DNA of 64,000 nucleotides from Mytilus galloprovincialis (taxonomy: Eukaryota; Mollusca; Bivalvia; Mytilida; Mytilidae). This document shows, one piece after another, positions 34,203-46,271 of this stretch (position 1 is its first letter; each line of letters opens with the position of its first letter). The notes beneath the pieces are model-generated. The model worked only from the letters and a program-made list of their open reading frames with translations. It was not told the origin of the DNA and ran no database searches. The stretch is taken from the NCBI RefSeq assembly GCF_965363235.1, contig NC_134846.1, forward strand, positions 56,285,121 to 56,349,120. The letters are read 5' to 3'. The translations under genes and the position numbers were made by a program.

Positions 34203-34985
34203 CTACTGGAAATCTTCAATAGAACGTATTGTTTTTTTCCAAGAATCCAAAACGGTTACAGGAACTTCGCGGATTTTTGACAAAACGAGAAATTGGACAT
34301 AGATAAGGGGTTTGCGCGCTAAAAATAATAGCCGCAATGACCTCTTACAGTACAAACGGAAGAGGCGCAGCAAAATAGTCCCGTTTGTTCTAACATACAA
34401 TCCAGCCATTACTAACCTTTCACGTTTGATCCGTGCCAATTGGCAAACTATTGCCAAACACCCTAAATTATCCAAGATCTTTCCCAATCCTCCTGTCTTA
34501 GATTTTCGGAGACCAGCAAGTCTGAAAGACTTATTTGTTAGAGCTGACGTCTCCATAAATAAAAGCTGGTGCAAGTCATGTGGTAACAGACGTTGTCTGA
34601 CTTGTCAACAAATACTAAATACTCAAACATTTACTTGCCACTCTGGGTCTGTGTACACTATATTTTGCAATGTAACTTGCAAAACCCAGAATGCTGTATA
34701 CCTCCTTCAGTGTCGATGTGGCATGCAGTATGTTGGCGAGACAGAGCAGCCATTCAACAAACGCATGAATGGTCATCGAAGTGACTACACTTGCAAGCCC
34801 GACCTACCCGTAAGTCGTCATTTGAAATCACCTGGACACACACAAGCTGATCTAAAAAACCTTACCATCACAATCATAGACCACAACGAGGGTTGGTCGA
34901 AGGTCGATAGAGTCGCTCGGTAAAGATTTTGGATAAGAAAGAACGGACAGTTTCCCCAGAGGGCATAAATGAAAAAACATAGAAT
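34203..34985 (+). pseudogene. Penelope-like element C-terminus with GIY-YIG nuclease, disrupted
   Basis: The open frame 34312-34923 carries the linker typical of Penelope-like elements (PFVLTYNP, IFPNPPVLDFRRP), a Cys-rich patch (CKSCGNRRCLTC), and a GIY-YIG nuclease core (NAVYLLQC, then MQYVGETEQPF, then NGHRSD). In intact relatives the domain continues; here TAA at 34921 interrupts it. The expected FWI and SPEGINE stretch follows after the stop, in two different frames, so there is also a frameshift near 34945. Dead copy. The RT part upstream is missing. Confidence 0.85.
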
Positions 34986-35650
34986 GAGTCCCTCATTTTC
35001 CTATCATCACTTGTTCCAGTAACTCCGGCTTTAGTACTGGCTTTACAGTTCCAATTTAAAAAAAATTACCAGTTTAAATTACAGGGTTCCATTCATTCGG
35101 GATGTATGTATAAGTACGTAGCCACGTTCAATTATTTTACCTCATTAGATAAAACTTATTTTTCTAATCATTAGTAGACTGCTAATCGTTTGGGAGGCTT
35201 AAATATGCAGTTTCTGTTGCAATTGCCCTACCGTTGTCAAATTTGAAATAGTATACCAACTTGGATCGGTTAGGACATTTTTGATTGTTTTGTTTGAGGA
35301 CTGCCCTCAATGCAGTTATAACATCTAAACTGTCACAACCTTTGGAAATTTAGAGTTGTGCCAGTTCACATCGAAAATAACTTGTTTCATTTGGTATATC
35401 TTTGTAATCTTTGCGCCGTGTTTGGAAATTTAAAAATTGTATCAGCGTCTGTGGTGGTCGCTTAAATTGTATAAATTTCAAGATTTAGAAAAAAGTTTTT
35501 CAGTTTGAATATATTTACATGATTCATTTGACATCGTGCTATTATTGAAGAAGGATATCTGTTATCCGAAATATCTAATATTTGTTCATTTTATAGTTAT
35601 TTAATAGTGATTTTGTACCCTTTTTGACTTGTTATATATTATATTTTGTA
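34986..35650 (+). repeat. Probable 3' UTR of the Penelope-like element
   Basis: Non-coding sequence after the nuclease relic, containing GAAGAAGGATATCTGTTATC followed by CGAAATATC. I recall that kind of motif near Penelope-like 3' ends. Border inferred from where AT-rich single-copy sequence resumes. Confidence 0.45.
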
Positions 35651-35987
35651 GTGTACAAAATCATATTACATGATCCATCGCCCTGTAAGATTGATCGTTG
35701 ACTATTTATTATATATTTATAGCTTGCAAGAGACACTTAGCTTGCTTAGTGGATAAAATGAATTAATGTTCCGGAAGGAAATCGTAAAGATATTAATACT
35801 CCAAGTGAAGTATATCGATGACATAATAAGGTATATACACGGTCTGATCCATCCTAAAATACTTGTAAAATGATAATATACCACTTGAAATAATAGACGG
35901 CTAGTGTAATATAAAATATAATGAAATTGTTTGAAGCTCAAAAAGTGTAAACGAAAGGCAAGTAACACATAGAGGAGCAAACTAGAA

Positions 35988-36445
35988 GAAAGTGTCAATC
36001 TTAGACTTTCTTAGCCTCGTGGTGCAGTGAAATTAATCGATTCAATATCAAGGTAGTACAATTTATAATCTAAATATATTTTCATCATTTTTCAGGAGTA
36101 GAAAGCATTAACGTTCAAACTTTTATTGAAAATTATAGGACATCGCTCGACGCTGGACAAAACATATCATTCTAATTTTTTTTTTTATTTTTTCTTGTTA
36201 CCTTATTATTTAATCGAAACTGTCTCGTCTACGACTAAGGTCTTAACATTTGAGACAAATGACAGCTAGTACGGTTACGATGTTACACGCAAACGGAGCG
36301 CATTATAAAAAAGTGTCAATGTTAGTCATGCTAAGCATAGTGGTGCAGTAAAGTTTATTGATTCAATATCAAGGTAGTAAACTTTATAATCTAAATATAT
36401 TTCCCTCATTTTCTGAGGAGTTTGAGCATACACATTCAAAGTTGT
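35988..36445 (+). repeat. Direct repeat pair, about 315 bp apart
   Basis: 35988-36120 and 36308-36445 share AAAGTGTCAAT, GTGGTGCAGT, GATTCAATATCAAGGTAGTA and TTATAATCTAAATATATTT. No coding content. The second unit abuts the tandem-core element. Confidence 0.82.
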
Positions 36446-38305
36446 AATTCTCCTTTTAGCTTTTCTCATCACTTGCGTCTGACGTCCGTCGTCGTCGTCG
36501 TCGTCCGTTGTTGTTAATTTTTACAAAAATCTTCTCCTCTGAAACTACTGGGCCAAATTGAACCAAACTTGGTCACAATCATCATGGAATATCTAGTTTA
36601 AAAATGTGTCCGGTGACCCGGCCAACCAATCAAGATTGCCACCATGGCTAAAAATAGAATATAGGAGTAAAATATAGAGTTTTGCTTATATCTCTGATAC
36701 CAAAGCATTTAGAGCAGAATCTGACCATGATCAAAATAGTCAATTGAGTCCTTAAGGAGTTATTGCCCTTTAAAGTCAATTTTTAACAATTTTCGTAAAT
36801 GTTTGTAATCTTTTACAAAAATCTTTTCCTCTGAAACTACTTATGCAAATTTAACCAAACTTGTCCACAATCATCATTAAGGTAAATAGTATAAAAAAAT
36901 GTGTCCGTTGACTTGGCCAGCCAACCAATATGACCGCCATAGCTAAAAATAGAATATAGGGGTAAAATATAACTCTGGAACCAAAGCATTTAGAGCAAAT
37001 TTGACAACTTAAAATTGTTTATCAAGTCAAGATCTATCTGCCCTGCAATTTTCAGATGAATCGGACAACCCTTTGTTGGGTTGCTACCCCTTAATTGGTA
37101 ATTTTAAAGAAATTTTGGCGTTTTGGGTTATTATATTGAATACTATTATAGATAGAGAGAACTGTAAACAGTAATATTGTTTAGCAAAGTAAGATCTACA
37201 AACAAGTCAGCATGACCATAATGGTCAGTTGATCCAATAAAGAGTTATTGCCCTTTATAGTCATTCCTTACCAGTTTTTCGTAAAGTTTTGTAATCTTCT
37301 ACAAAAATCTTCTCCTCTGAAACTAATTGGCCAAATTTAATCAAACTAATCACAATCATTATAAGGGTAAATAGTTTAACGGATGTGTGCGGTGACCCAG
37401 CCAACCAACCAAGATGGCCGCCATGGCTAAAAATAGAACATATGGATAAAATGAAGATGTTGGCTTACAACTCTGAAACCAATTTAAGATTTATAAATAA
37501 GTCAACATGACCATAATGGTCAGTTGACCCCATAAGGAGTAAATGCCCTTTATAAAGTAATTTTTTACCAATTTTTCGTAAAGTTTTGTAATCTTCTACA
37601 AAAATCTTCTACTCTGAAACTAAGGGGCCATATTTTATCGAACTTAGCCAAAATCAATATTAGGGTATTTAGTTTAACGCATGTGTGCTGTGACCCAGCC
37701 AACCAACCAAGATGGCCGCCATGGCTAAAAATAGAACATAGGGATAAAATAAAGATGTTGGCCTACAACTCTGAAACCAAAGCATTTAGGGCAAATGTGA
37801 GAAAATTTAATTGTTGATCAAGTCAAGATCTATCTTCCCTGTAATTTTCAGATGAATTGGACAACTGGATGTTGGGTTGCTGACCCCCCCCAATTGGTAA
37901 TTTTTAAAGAAATTTTGCCATTTTGGGTTATTATCTTGAATACTATTATAGATAGAGAAAACTGTAAACAGCAATAATGTTTAGCAAAGTAAGATTTATA
38001 AATAAGTCAACATGACCAAAATGGTCAGTTGACCCCTTAAGGAGTTTTTGCCTTTTATATTCAATTTTTAAAATTTTTCATTACTTTGGTAATTTTTTAC
38101 AAAATATTTTCCTCAGTAACAAAAGGCTCAAGTTAATTATAGATAGAGAATATTGCAAGTAGCAAGAATGTTCAGTACAGTAAGAACTAAAAACACATCA
38201 CAATCACTAAAACACAATTATGTCATGAATTCATCTGTGTAATTTGTTGAATATGCAAATAGACCAAGGTGAACGACACAGGCTCTTAAGAGCCTCTAGT
38301 TTTAT
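36446..38305 (+). mobile_element. Tandem-core element with internal duplications
   Basis: Begins TTTTAGCTTTTCTCATCACT with a GTCGTCGTCGTCGTC run and ends GACACAGGCTCTTAAGAGCC. The block CTTCTCCTCTGAAACTACT recurs near 36530, 36825, 37307 and 37605. AAGATGGCCGCCATGGCT and GATAGAGA-ACTGTAAACAG blocks also recur, so the core is an alternating array of about 300- and 480-bp spacings. A terminal fragment of the same family lies at 55339-55385. Non-autonomous, no protein. Confidence 0.72.
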
Positions 38306-39371
38306 TTCCTTTTCAAATGTAAAAATAAAGAAAACTAATCATCTAGATCATTTATAAGATTTTAGTTTAAAGCAACTTTATGTACAATTTATTTGTTTAC
38401 AGTTTGATTAAGAAGAAATACCGACATAGCTACAATTAATTATCAAAGTTCTCGTAATATTTTTAACAAAACAATAGCTTTTTCAAAATAGCTAATTCAT
38501 CTACATGTATGCTTAAAAATGGTATTGATTGAAGGAAACTGCGAGTAAACATTTAGTTGTTGCACACGTGTAATCAGAAGTTATGACACCTGTTAACTCG
38601 AGACCGAATGATTAACAGATAACTATCTTTGAAGGTGATAATTGGACAATAAACAAATCACTTAATGAAAACAATTACATATAAGAAAATTCTACAAATG
38701 TATTTGAATTGTAGAATTATTTTTAAGAAAGCAAAAAATTTTTTTTTTTCGTATAAGAATTATGAAGAATTGGTCACTTCATTATCGCATATCATCACCG
38801 GAAATCTGACTTTCATTCATCGAAACTCATTTCTTATTACAATTTAAAGGTTAACCGCAGTTTATTTAAGATTTTATCAAAGATTGAATGGGTAAAAACC
38901 GGTCTGAAGTTTTATTAACAAAAAGTATATTAAGTATATATAGTGCATTGACTTATATGACAAAACGACACAATACACAATACAATTAAGTATGTTTGAT
39001 TTATAAACCCTCTAGTCATATTCACATGTGATACCGTATCCATGTAGTGAAACCTACATGGGGATCTTTACATGTTTAGAATTGGACAAAAGTTTTATTT
39101 GTCGTTGGACACTCAGATTCCATGAAAACCACCAAAACTGGTACCCAATGAATAAAACTTCTTTCACAGGATCCTTTGTTTTGCGTTATTGTTCCATGGT
39201 ATTTGTTATGTATCATTGCATTTTATTTTCGCTGATGTGGTTTGTCTAAAGAGTGCATTTATGCCAATTTGATTTTCTTTGTTGACATAATTGTTTGTTT
39301 TTCTAGTATTTAAGATTCTAAAACTATTAGATAAAGGCAACATTAGTTTACCGCTGTTCGAAATTCATAAA

Positions 39372-39687
39372 TCGCTTGAGAAAATGTATGTAAAATGTGT
39401 GTAGGAAATCACCCTTTTTTCAAGAGCCGTTATATTATAGTTTTCGATTTATCTCAAATTTATTTCCTTTTTCTTGTATACTATGAACAGACATATACTA
39501 AAATCTCTATATAATATATAACCGCCGTTGATAGTAAATAATAAATACACATTTTGTATAGTAATTGTATGTTCAGAGAATACAGAAAAAAGGAAATAAA
39601 ATTGAGATTAATCGAAAACTATAATATAACGGCTCTTGAAAAAAGGGCGATTTCCTACACACATCTCACATACATTTTCTCAAACGA
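39372..39687. mobile_element. Hairpin-type inverted-repeat element
   Basis: Arms of about 95-100 bp (39372-39470 and 39582-39687) are near-perfect reverse complements, sharing CAAGAGCCGTTATATTATAG or its complement; loop about 110 bp. No open frame. It lies in the right arm of the inverted duplication; the left arm has only part of the outer sequence at about 22440-22500. Confidence 0.85.
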
Positions 39688-41177
39688 AAATAATTGTCCT
39701 ACCCAAAAGTACCTTGGAAAATTGTGAATTATTTTGAAAGTTTTAACTTTGAACAGTCGATTTTGCCATTTGATGTTTCCATTTTGAAGTTCGGTATTTT
39801 GTTTTCAAACCGAAAGAATGGAAAACAACTTCAATATTCCTGACTGGGTATTTGATTTAAAAGATATGAACATCGGTAAACCACAGTAACCTCAATTTAC
39901 CTCATTATTGTGCATCGATTCTATTTTACATGATGATGACTTGAGATTGAAATTGTGAAAGATAAATGTCAAATTTAATAATTGTACCTGCATTACCACT
40001 TTCTCTGGAACCTCTATTGATCCTGGATGTTTTGTATGCTGTGTTAACTTTCTTTATTTTTGCTGATATTCTGTCTGTCAGCTGATAAATTAAGTAAGTA
40101 ATACAAACTAAGGTGTAATGGGCATTTGGTTAAATTGTCTATTCTTTTTTATCCCCTTTAAAAGTTTGGTCGATACAGTTGCTGCTGGGCTGTTGGTCCC
40201 TGAGATTATCATCTGCTTTTCTCAACACTGACACGAACTATTTTAGAAATAATTAGAAATTAAAGTTGCAATGGACTCAGACAATTGTACCTTGGATAAA
40301 ATTCATTTTAATATACACAAACGCATAATGAGATGACTTTTGAGGTCAGTTTGTCGATGTGTTTTTGATAAAAAGTAGCCTTTCTGGTAGCAATAAGTTA
40401 GTGTACTGTGTAGCGAGTAGTTACGATTGTTAAATAATAACAAACTTATGTTTTGTGTCTTTGTGTCTTTCTATTTGATAACTGTGTTGATTTTTTTTTA
40501 ATTTTGAAGTAAATGTTGGTCTACGAACTGCACATAGTGTAAACATGTACCAGCGTAAAATCAAATATATTGTGTTATACAATGTAGCCAAGATAATAAT
40601 GATATAATGATATAACATCTCCCGCCAGAAATGATTTTTGATGCATAGGGTGTGCATTTGCTTTATATATTTAGATTTGCTGAAATGGAATGCTTTCTAA
40701 CTGGTAAAAACCTTTGTGATTAATGATAAAAGATTAATCCTGAAGTATTCCAATTGCACATGTGTGAAGTATATTGAAGTTAATGGGGTACAAGTTGGAA
40801 AATCATTATTTATTCAATTATGACAATTATGTAATAATCATATCATTATGAAACTATTTCCATATGAAAGATTAATTTTTTTCCCTTCTTTTGGTACCTT
40901 ATTTATGAAATTTAAAGATGGATGAAAGATATTTCATCAGTTTTAAGTTGTCTGATTGGAGGCGAAAACATTTTTGTATTGTGGTACCTTAAACCATAAT
41001 AGACACGCATCAAACATTAATAGAGCAAACCAAGCCATCAGGTCACTGAAAGCTTTTTCACTTATATTTTGGCTTAGAGTATGTGAGCTTGATTATTACA
41101 GGTTACTAGTATTAAGTTTTATCAAGTATTCAGGATTTTGAAGTCTATGTAATATGTACAAACATGATATATTTCAG

Positions 41178-41454
41178 ATGTCATTTGAAGAATTCATCAA
41201 GGGAGCAAGTGATGTCTGTTATCGACCTTTCACCTGGTCTACCAAAATGTTTTATTCTAATGCAGAGGATGTGGTAGATCAAGACGGGTTTACCGAAAAA
41301 GAATATTCTAGAATGCTGACTTATTTAGGGGAAGTAAAGATCGAAACATCCCAATCAAATTCTACTCCTTATTTTGAAGTATTTCTGAATAACCTGCCGA
41401 AACAATATCAAGATATTTGTCACAATTTGATAAAGGTTCGACTTGGCATCCAAG
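41178..41454 (+). CDS. cGLR exon encoding the N-terminal CARD-like region
   Basis: Acceptor ATATATTTCAG directly precedes ATG at 41178; donor CAAG|GTACAA at 41455. Encodes 92 residues. The second half (GFTEKEYSRML, then YFEVFLNNLPKQYQDIC) resembles the later helices of CARD domains: an E-rich helix, a variable loop, then aromatic-FL-xx-L. Fold assignment is tentative. Confidence 0.75.
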
Positions 41455-43671
41455 GTACAAATATCAAATCAGTAAAACTTATTGAACAAATTATTTGTTC
41501 TGATTAAAGTTTTAATTAGAATGATTTAATAGTATATTTAGACCAAATTCTACTATATAACATTACTATTAATGTTCTAAATTTCAGAATAGTTTTAGAG
41601 CCTTTGATTTAAAAAATAATTTTCTATGATTTGTTACTTGCACATTTATATTTTCATAATTTTAGAATCACAAAGTATTGCTATTACTCAATTCTAGTGC
41701 AATTCAATGGACATTTATCAAACTATTTACACGAAAAATGCATTTTTATGATATTTTATACATAGTTTTTTTTATGTTGTAGAGTCACAGACTATTGACC
41801 TTACACGATTTTATGGCCATTCATTGGACATCTTTCGATTCCTTCTCACGGAATTGACATCGGAGAATCGTGTAAAAGCTATTAGAACCGTTTATAAAGT
41901 CTTAGATGATGCTACTAAAATATCGCCTGTGTATACGAATATTAGCAGTGGTAGTAAAGGTGAGGGTTTAAATGTTCCTGGGGGGGATTATGACTTAATG
42001 ACAATTCTGGAGCAAATACAAATAAACCATGATTTTTCTGTTATTGCGGAAGACCGACCCATCCTATTATTTGATAATCGTTATTCATATCCCGGTTTCA
42101 CACATCTAAAAATTGGGCAAAACCGATTTTTGAAGGAACTATTTACTGCTTGGGGAGAAAATACGTTTTATGGACCTCTTATTTCAAACAATAGATTTAA
42201 GAATTATTTTCTGTCGCGATATCGTGAACCTGACTGTATGATTCATGGTCCATGTATTTCCGACTTAAGTAATGCGGTTGACCATCTATTTTGCTTCCGG
42301 GCTATGTTATGGCCAGATGTTGCGGACTCGTGGTTGATAAGAAATAGATCATCATTGTGGCCACCAACTGATGTTATATTGAATTCTGTTAGTCATGGAA
42401 TCTTGCTAGTGCCGATTGGCAGCAAATTCGGTTCCAGTGAAGACTGTTCATTTGAATGGCGAATATCATTCTCATTACAAGAAAGAGATCTGATTCATTC
42501 ATTTAACTGCACACAGGTGTTGTGCTACACATCGTTTAAGTACTTGAAATACGATCTTCTGAAAGAATCAGGCTTATGCTCTTACTTTATCAAGACGGCT
42601 ATATTTTGGTTATGTGAAGAGTTAGATAACAATATGTGGATACCAGAACATTTTGTACAGTGCATGCATGAAATACAGCGTCGTCTTATTTATTGGTTTA
42701 GGTACGGATATTGTCCTCATTACTTTATAACAGCAAACAACCTATTCGAGGGACTGCTTCCTGAAGAAAGAAAATACATAGAAGTTGAATTGATTAATGT
42801 ATTTCAATTGTTATTTCAATATGCTTTCTCCACAAAATTTAATTTACACGTCACAGCTTATAAAGATTTAAAAGAACTTAACACTCCGTTTCTTGAGAAT
42901 AGTAAATCTATTTTCATATTACTTAAAGTAATCCGAGCAAGTTTGTCTATGTGCACTTTGGATCAGAGTAGAAGTATAGTGCACAAATCTTTATTCAGAC
43001 TTTTAAATAATAAACTTACTTATTATACTAAAGGGGTGTATATGCTATTGTTTTGCTATGCGAATCAAGTTTTTCCACAAAATCAACATATGGCATTTCA
43101 TAAAGAAAACAAAAGAGTTTACTCGAGTTATAGGCAGTGTATGTCTCATTTTCTTATTGGAACTAAAGTCGACGCCATCACCGGTTGGTTATTACTAGCT
43201 TCATATTTTTATAAAATTGGAAAGCCTTTATACACCCTCAAGATTACTGAGATAATTCTTGCAAAAACGAGAGTAGATAAAATGTTAATTGCTGATGGTT
43301 ATTACGAAGACGTTATGGTGCAATATTTAGAAGAAGTAGCTGCCACCAAATGGAACCATAACCTGTCATTCCTGAACTGCACGAAAAGTTATTGTGTCGA
43401 TATGCTTTATAATATACCATGGTCTATTCTAAAGCTTGAAGAATTATCGCCCGATTTAAATGTTAAAGTTAACACTATTCCGCCAGTTATATATGCACAT
43501 GTTCTACGTTTTGTGTGTTATAATGCCAATGGCAACATCTCTTTAAGGGACAGAGAAATAGACGATATAATTAAAACCTGCCGCAATAATTGTTTACTTG
43601 GAGATTGGAAGGGGAGGGCTACTGCATATGCAATACTAGCCAAGATTTATAAAACAATGGGCGACGATTAA
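41178..43671 (+). CDS. cGAS-like receptor (Mab-21/cGLR family), two exons, about 721 aa
   Basis: Exons 41178-41454 and 41783-43671, phase 1 junction (CAAG|GTACAA, TTATGTTGTAG|AG). Nucleotidyltransferase landmarks: GS at about 149-150, DYD (D161, D163), a third acid in AVDH (D259) with W-P eleven residues on, then WRISFS and a helical half (SYFIKTAIFWLCEE) as in the cGAS/Mab-21 C-lobe. All three predicted metal-binding acids are present. Family members sense nucleic acid or other ligands and make cyclic dinucleotides; that activity is inferred here. Residues 1-92 form a helical, possibly CARD-like domain. The last about 240 residues look like the helical-repeat extension of bivalve members. 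An in-frame ATG at 41154 is an alternative start if 41178 is not spliced to a 5' exon. The coding frame continues past the stop. Confidence 0.93.
41640..41725 (+). pseudogene. Decayed duplicate of the cGLR exon-2 start
   Basis: The intron contains AATTTTAG|AATCACAAAGTATTG and then CAATGGACATTTATC, parallel to TTGTAG|AGTCACAGACTATTG and CATTGGACATCTTTC at the true exon 115-120 bp downstream. The copy has an in-frame stop and breaks off after about 20 codons. Confidence 0.78.
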
Positions 43672-43836
43672 TCTGCAAAATATTGGAAATCGCATTCGTT
43701 CAGATACTTGAATCATCACCCTACATATAATGTCCGGCAGATTCCGTTGATGAAGCACATCAATCAAATTTGGAAGCTGAAGCTCAAAGGAAACTTTGTA
43801 CCTTTTGAAATGGATTTTACAAAAATTATAACCTAA
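43672..43836 (+). other. In-frame open extension beyond the cGLR stop
   Basis: After TAA (43669-43671) the same frame reads 54 more codons to TAA at 43834, with protein-like composition (SAKYWKSHSFRYLNHHPTYN at the start). Other bivalve family members, as I recall, end in a similar HHP-containing stretch. Either a recent nonsense mutation or stop readthrough. ATTAAA at 43846-43851 is a candidate poly(A) signal just after the extension. Confidence 0.7.
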
Positions 43837-44111
43837 TTTTTTTGTATTAAAAAGGTATTTATTTAATGGCGTACAATATGTAAAGAATTAGATAGAGATA
43901 TTACGCAAATCTTGTGTATATAAAAAGTTCAAAATTTATGTCCTTCATACTTTCATTGATAATCAATATACCATATTTAAAAATAATATGCGTCTCAGGT
44001 ATAACATCTGTAGAATATAAAGCAGATATAAAATCTAAATGAATTTTTCGCTACCCCTTTTGTGGAATCTAGACATAAGTTCTGATCATGCATGATATAA
44101 CTTTGTTTTTA

Positions 44112-45105
44112 AAGCCTCGGTCACACCTTACCGGATAGCACGAACGAACGCCTAACGGATGAAAATAAAAGTTGTCCGTTGACAAAATTGTTATCCGTTG
44201 GGAGTCCGTTGCTGTACTGACCGAATAAAACGGACGTGTAACGTATGCATAACGTACACACACCGGATATGCAACGTACGAGAAACGGACACGTACCGGA
44301 CAGAACGGATGTCGAACGTACATCCAACGGACGAGTACCGCATAAAACGGACACCTAACGGAAGCGTACCGGATAAAACGGATGAACAAGATATACGGAA
44401 AAATCAAAGGCGACAATAATAATACATGTTAATCGCATAAATATTCAAAATGTTTCTGTGTAACTGGTTTTGGTTTGTTCTACAAAATTCCGCCAAAGGG
44501 CAGTGTCTGGCCTGAATAAGAACTGTTTGATTGTGAAGACCTGCCTATACTCTAAGATCGATTATGAATAATAAGAATCCATGAACCTTAAGAAATCTGA
44601 CATACCAATAATTGGCATTTCTGACGCGAAATTTTCAATTGGCATTTATCCATTTCAGATCCCTTCACCATCCGTTTTATTCGTTATACGTCCGGTAGAA
44701 GTTCGTTTCTCATCCGTTTAACATCCGTTTTATCCGTTAAACGTCCGGTAGAAGTCCGTTAGTGAATTTATCTTCCAGACCTACAACGGATATATAACGG
44801 ACACGTAACGGATACAAAACGGAAACGAAACGGACGAGTACCGAGTACCGTACAAAACGGACGCCTAACGGACGTTTAACGGACATTTTATCCGTTGGAC
44901 GTCCGTTCAAAGTTTTGAACATGCTCAAAATTTTCCACCGGACAAAACGGACGTCGACGGATAAAACGTACGCTTAACGGACATGCAACGGAAATGGACG
45001 GACGTCTAGCGGATAAGAACGGACGTCTAACGGACATGAAAGGATTGAAAAAAAGTTATCCGTTAGTCGTCAGTTCGAACTATCCGGTAAGGTGTGACCG
45101 AGGCT
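44112..45105. mobile_element. Foldback-type TIR element with CGGA-rich units, about 1 kb
   Basis: Termini are perfect inverted repeats of 26 bp (AAGCCTCGGTCACACCTTAC and on), extending imperfectly to about 35 bp. Inside, degenerate 9-12-bp units (AACGGACGY and AACGGATAA types) fill 44140-44400 and 44780-45060. They are in opposite orientation at 44670-44760. The middle (44420-44670) is non-repetitive. No transposase. Open frames at 44069-44419 are by-products of the units. Confidence 0.88.
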
Positions 45106-45109
45106 TAAC

Positions 45110-46000
45110 TAACAAATTTAATATATAATACGTGATAACTTGAACAAAAGTGTAAAAAAAAATAGGTCGAATCCAGTCGCCTGTGGATTTTTTCACGATG
45201 AATTAAAACCAGGAAGACGCGAACGGGTTAGTTAGTTATCAAAGGTTAACTGTATCTTAGATGTATCGACATTGCAATATATTAATTGGACCCTTGCTGA
45301 AGGGGTGTATTCTTTTGGAGCTGTATGGTCGAAATAAAGGCGTTAAATCCGATGTTTCTTGACTGCAGATTGCACCACGTTCTGAACATTACAAAACAAA
45401 TCCAACCTATTTATACTCTGGTAGAAAATGTCTAGAAATGACTCGATGTCAAAGGTAATCTTTGACAAGCAAGCGTGTTTAATATCACGAAACCATATTG
45501 ACACTTATATCTTACGGAAACAAAAAAGGGCCAAACATTTGAATATAAAATAGCCATTTTTATCATATTTTTTACTATATGTTTTAGGCATTTTACGCTT
45601 TTTTCTTTCGTGGGCTTCAAGAGCATAGCAACAGACATAAACATGTACGAATATGAACGAAAGAATAAAGAGCTAAAAGCAGTCCAAGGATAACAGAGGG
45701 TCTTCAACACAGCGAACCCCTAAACAATAATGTGTACTATTTCAGCTGAAATGTCAAATATAGCATTGTGGAAACACAAATTTTGTCTAAGGTGTATTTC
45801 ACCAGGGGTGTCGGGTACAATTTAGGTGGCTTGAAAAAGGTCGTCAAAAGATAAACAAATAATGAAACTGTTATTCAAACTTTACATTTTCGAAATTTCT
45901 AAACTCGTCAGTTTTTTTATATATATTTCATGTTAATAAATCTTTTCTTTAAAGTTGATGGTCTCAATTTAAGTCAACAAAATCAGTTAATTGGTGTAAA
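45110..46000. other. Gene-free stretch
   Basis: No domain-bearing frame, splice-consistent exon or clear repeat beyond short matches. The minus-strand frame 45432-45710 shows no recognisable features. Confidence 0.4.
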
Positions 46001-46271
46001 TCCAATATTTCTAAATTACAGATACTTTCAAAATTCATGATACTACATGTATTACAGTTTTATTTCTCTATTTTCCGATGTCACGCAAATCTTACGGATA
46101 TATATATGATATAAACAACTATAAACAATTAATTTTATTCAGGCAACACACGATGTCATATGCAACATATATATCAGTCATTAGACATTAAATTTTCCTA
46201 AATTTAAACTGAGAGATGTATAAAACAAAATAAAATGAAATTTTTAATGCATACTATTATGTTTAATCATT

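Larger units (their letters stand above)
31653..40370. repeat. Right arm of the large inverted duplication, with insertions
   Basis: Reverse complement of 21320-25010, expanded from about 3.6 to 8.7 kb. Insertions absent from the left arm account for most of the excess: the TIR element at 31.73-33.12 kb, the Penelope-like fragment at 34.2-35.65 kb, the tandem-core element at 36.43-38.31 kb and the hairpin element at 39.37-39.69 kb. Collinearity resumes on both sides of each. Confidence 0.8.

Noticed and set aside
44069..44928. ORFs on both strands in the CGGA-rich element
   Set aside because: Stop-poor short units keep several frames open; no domain.
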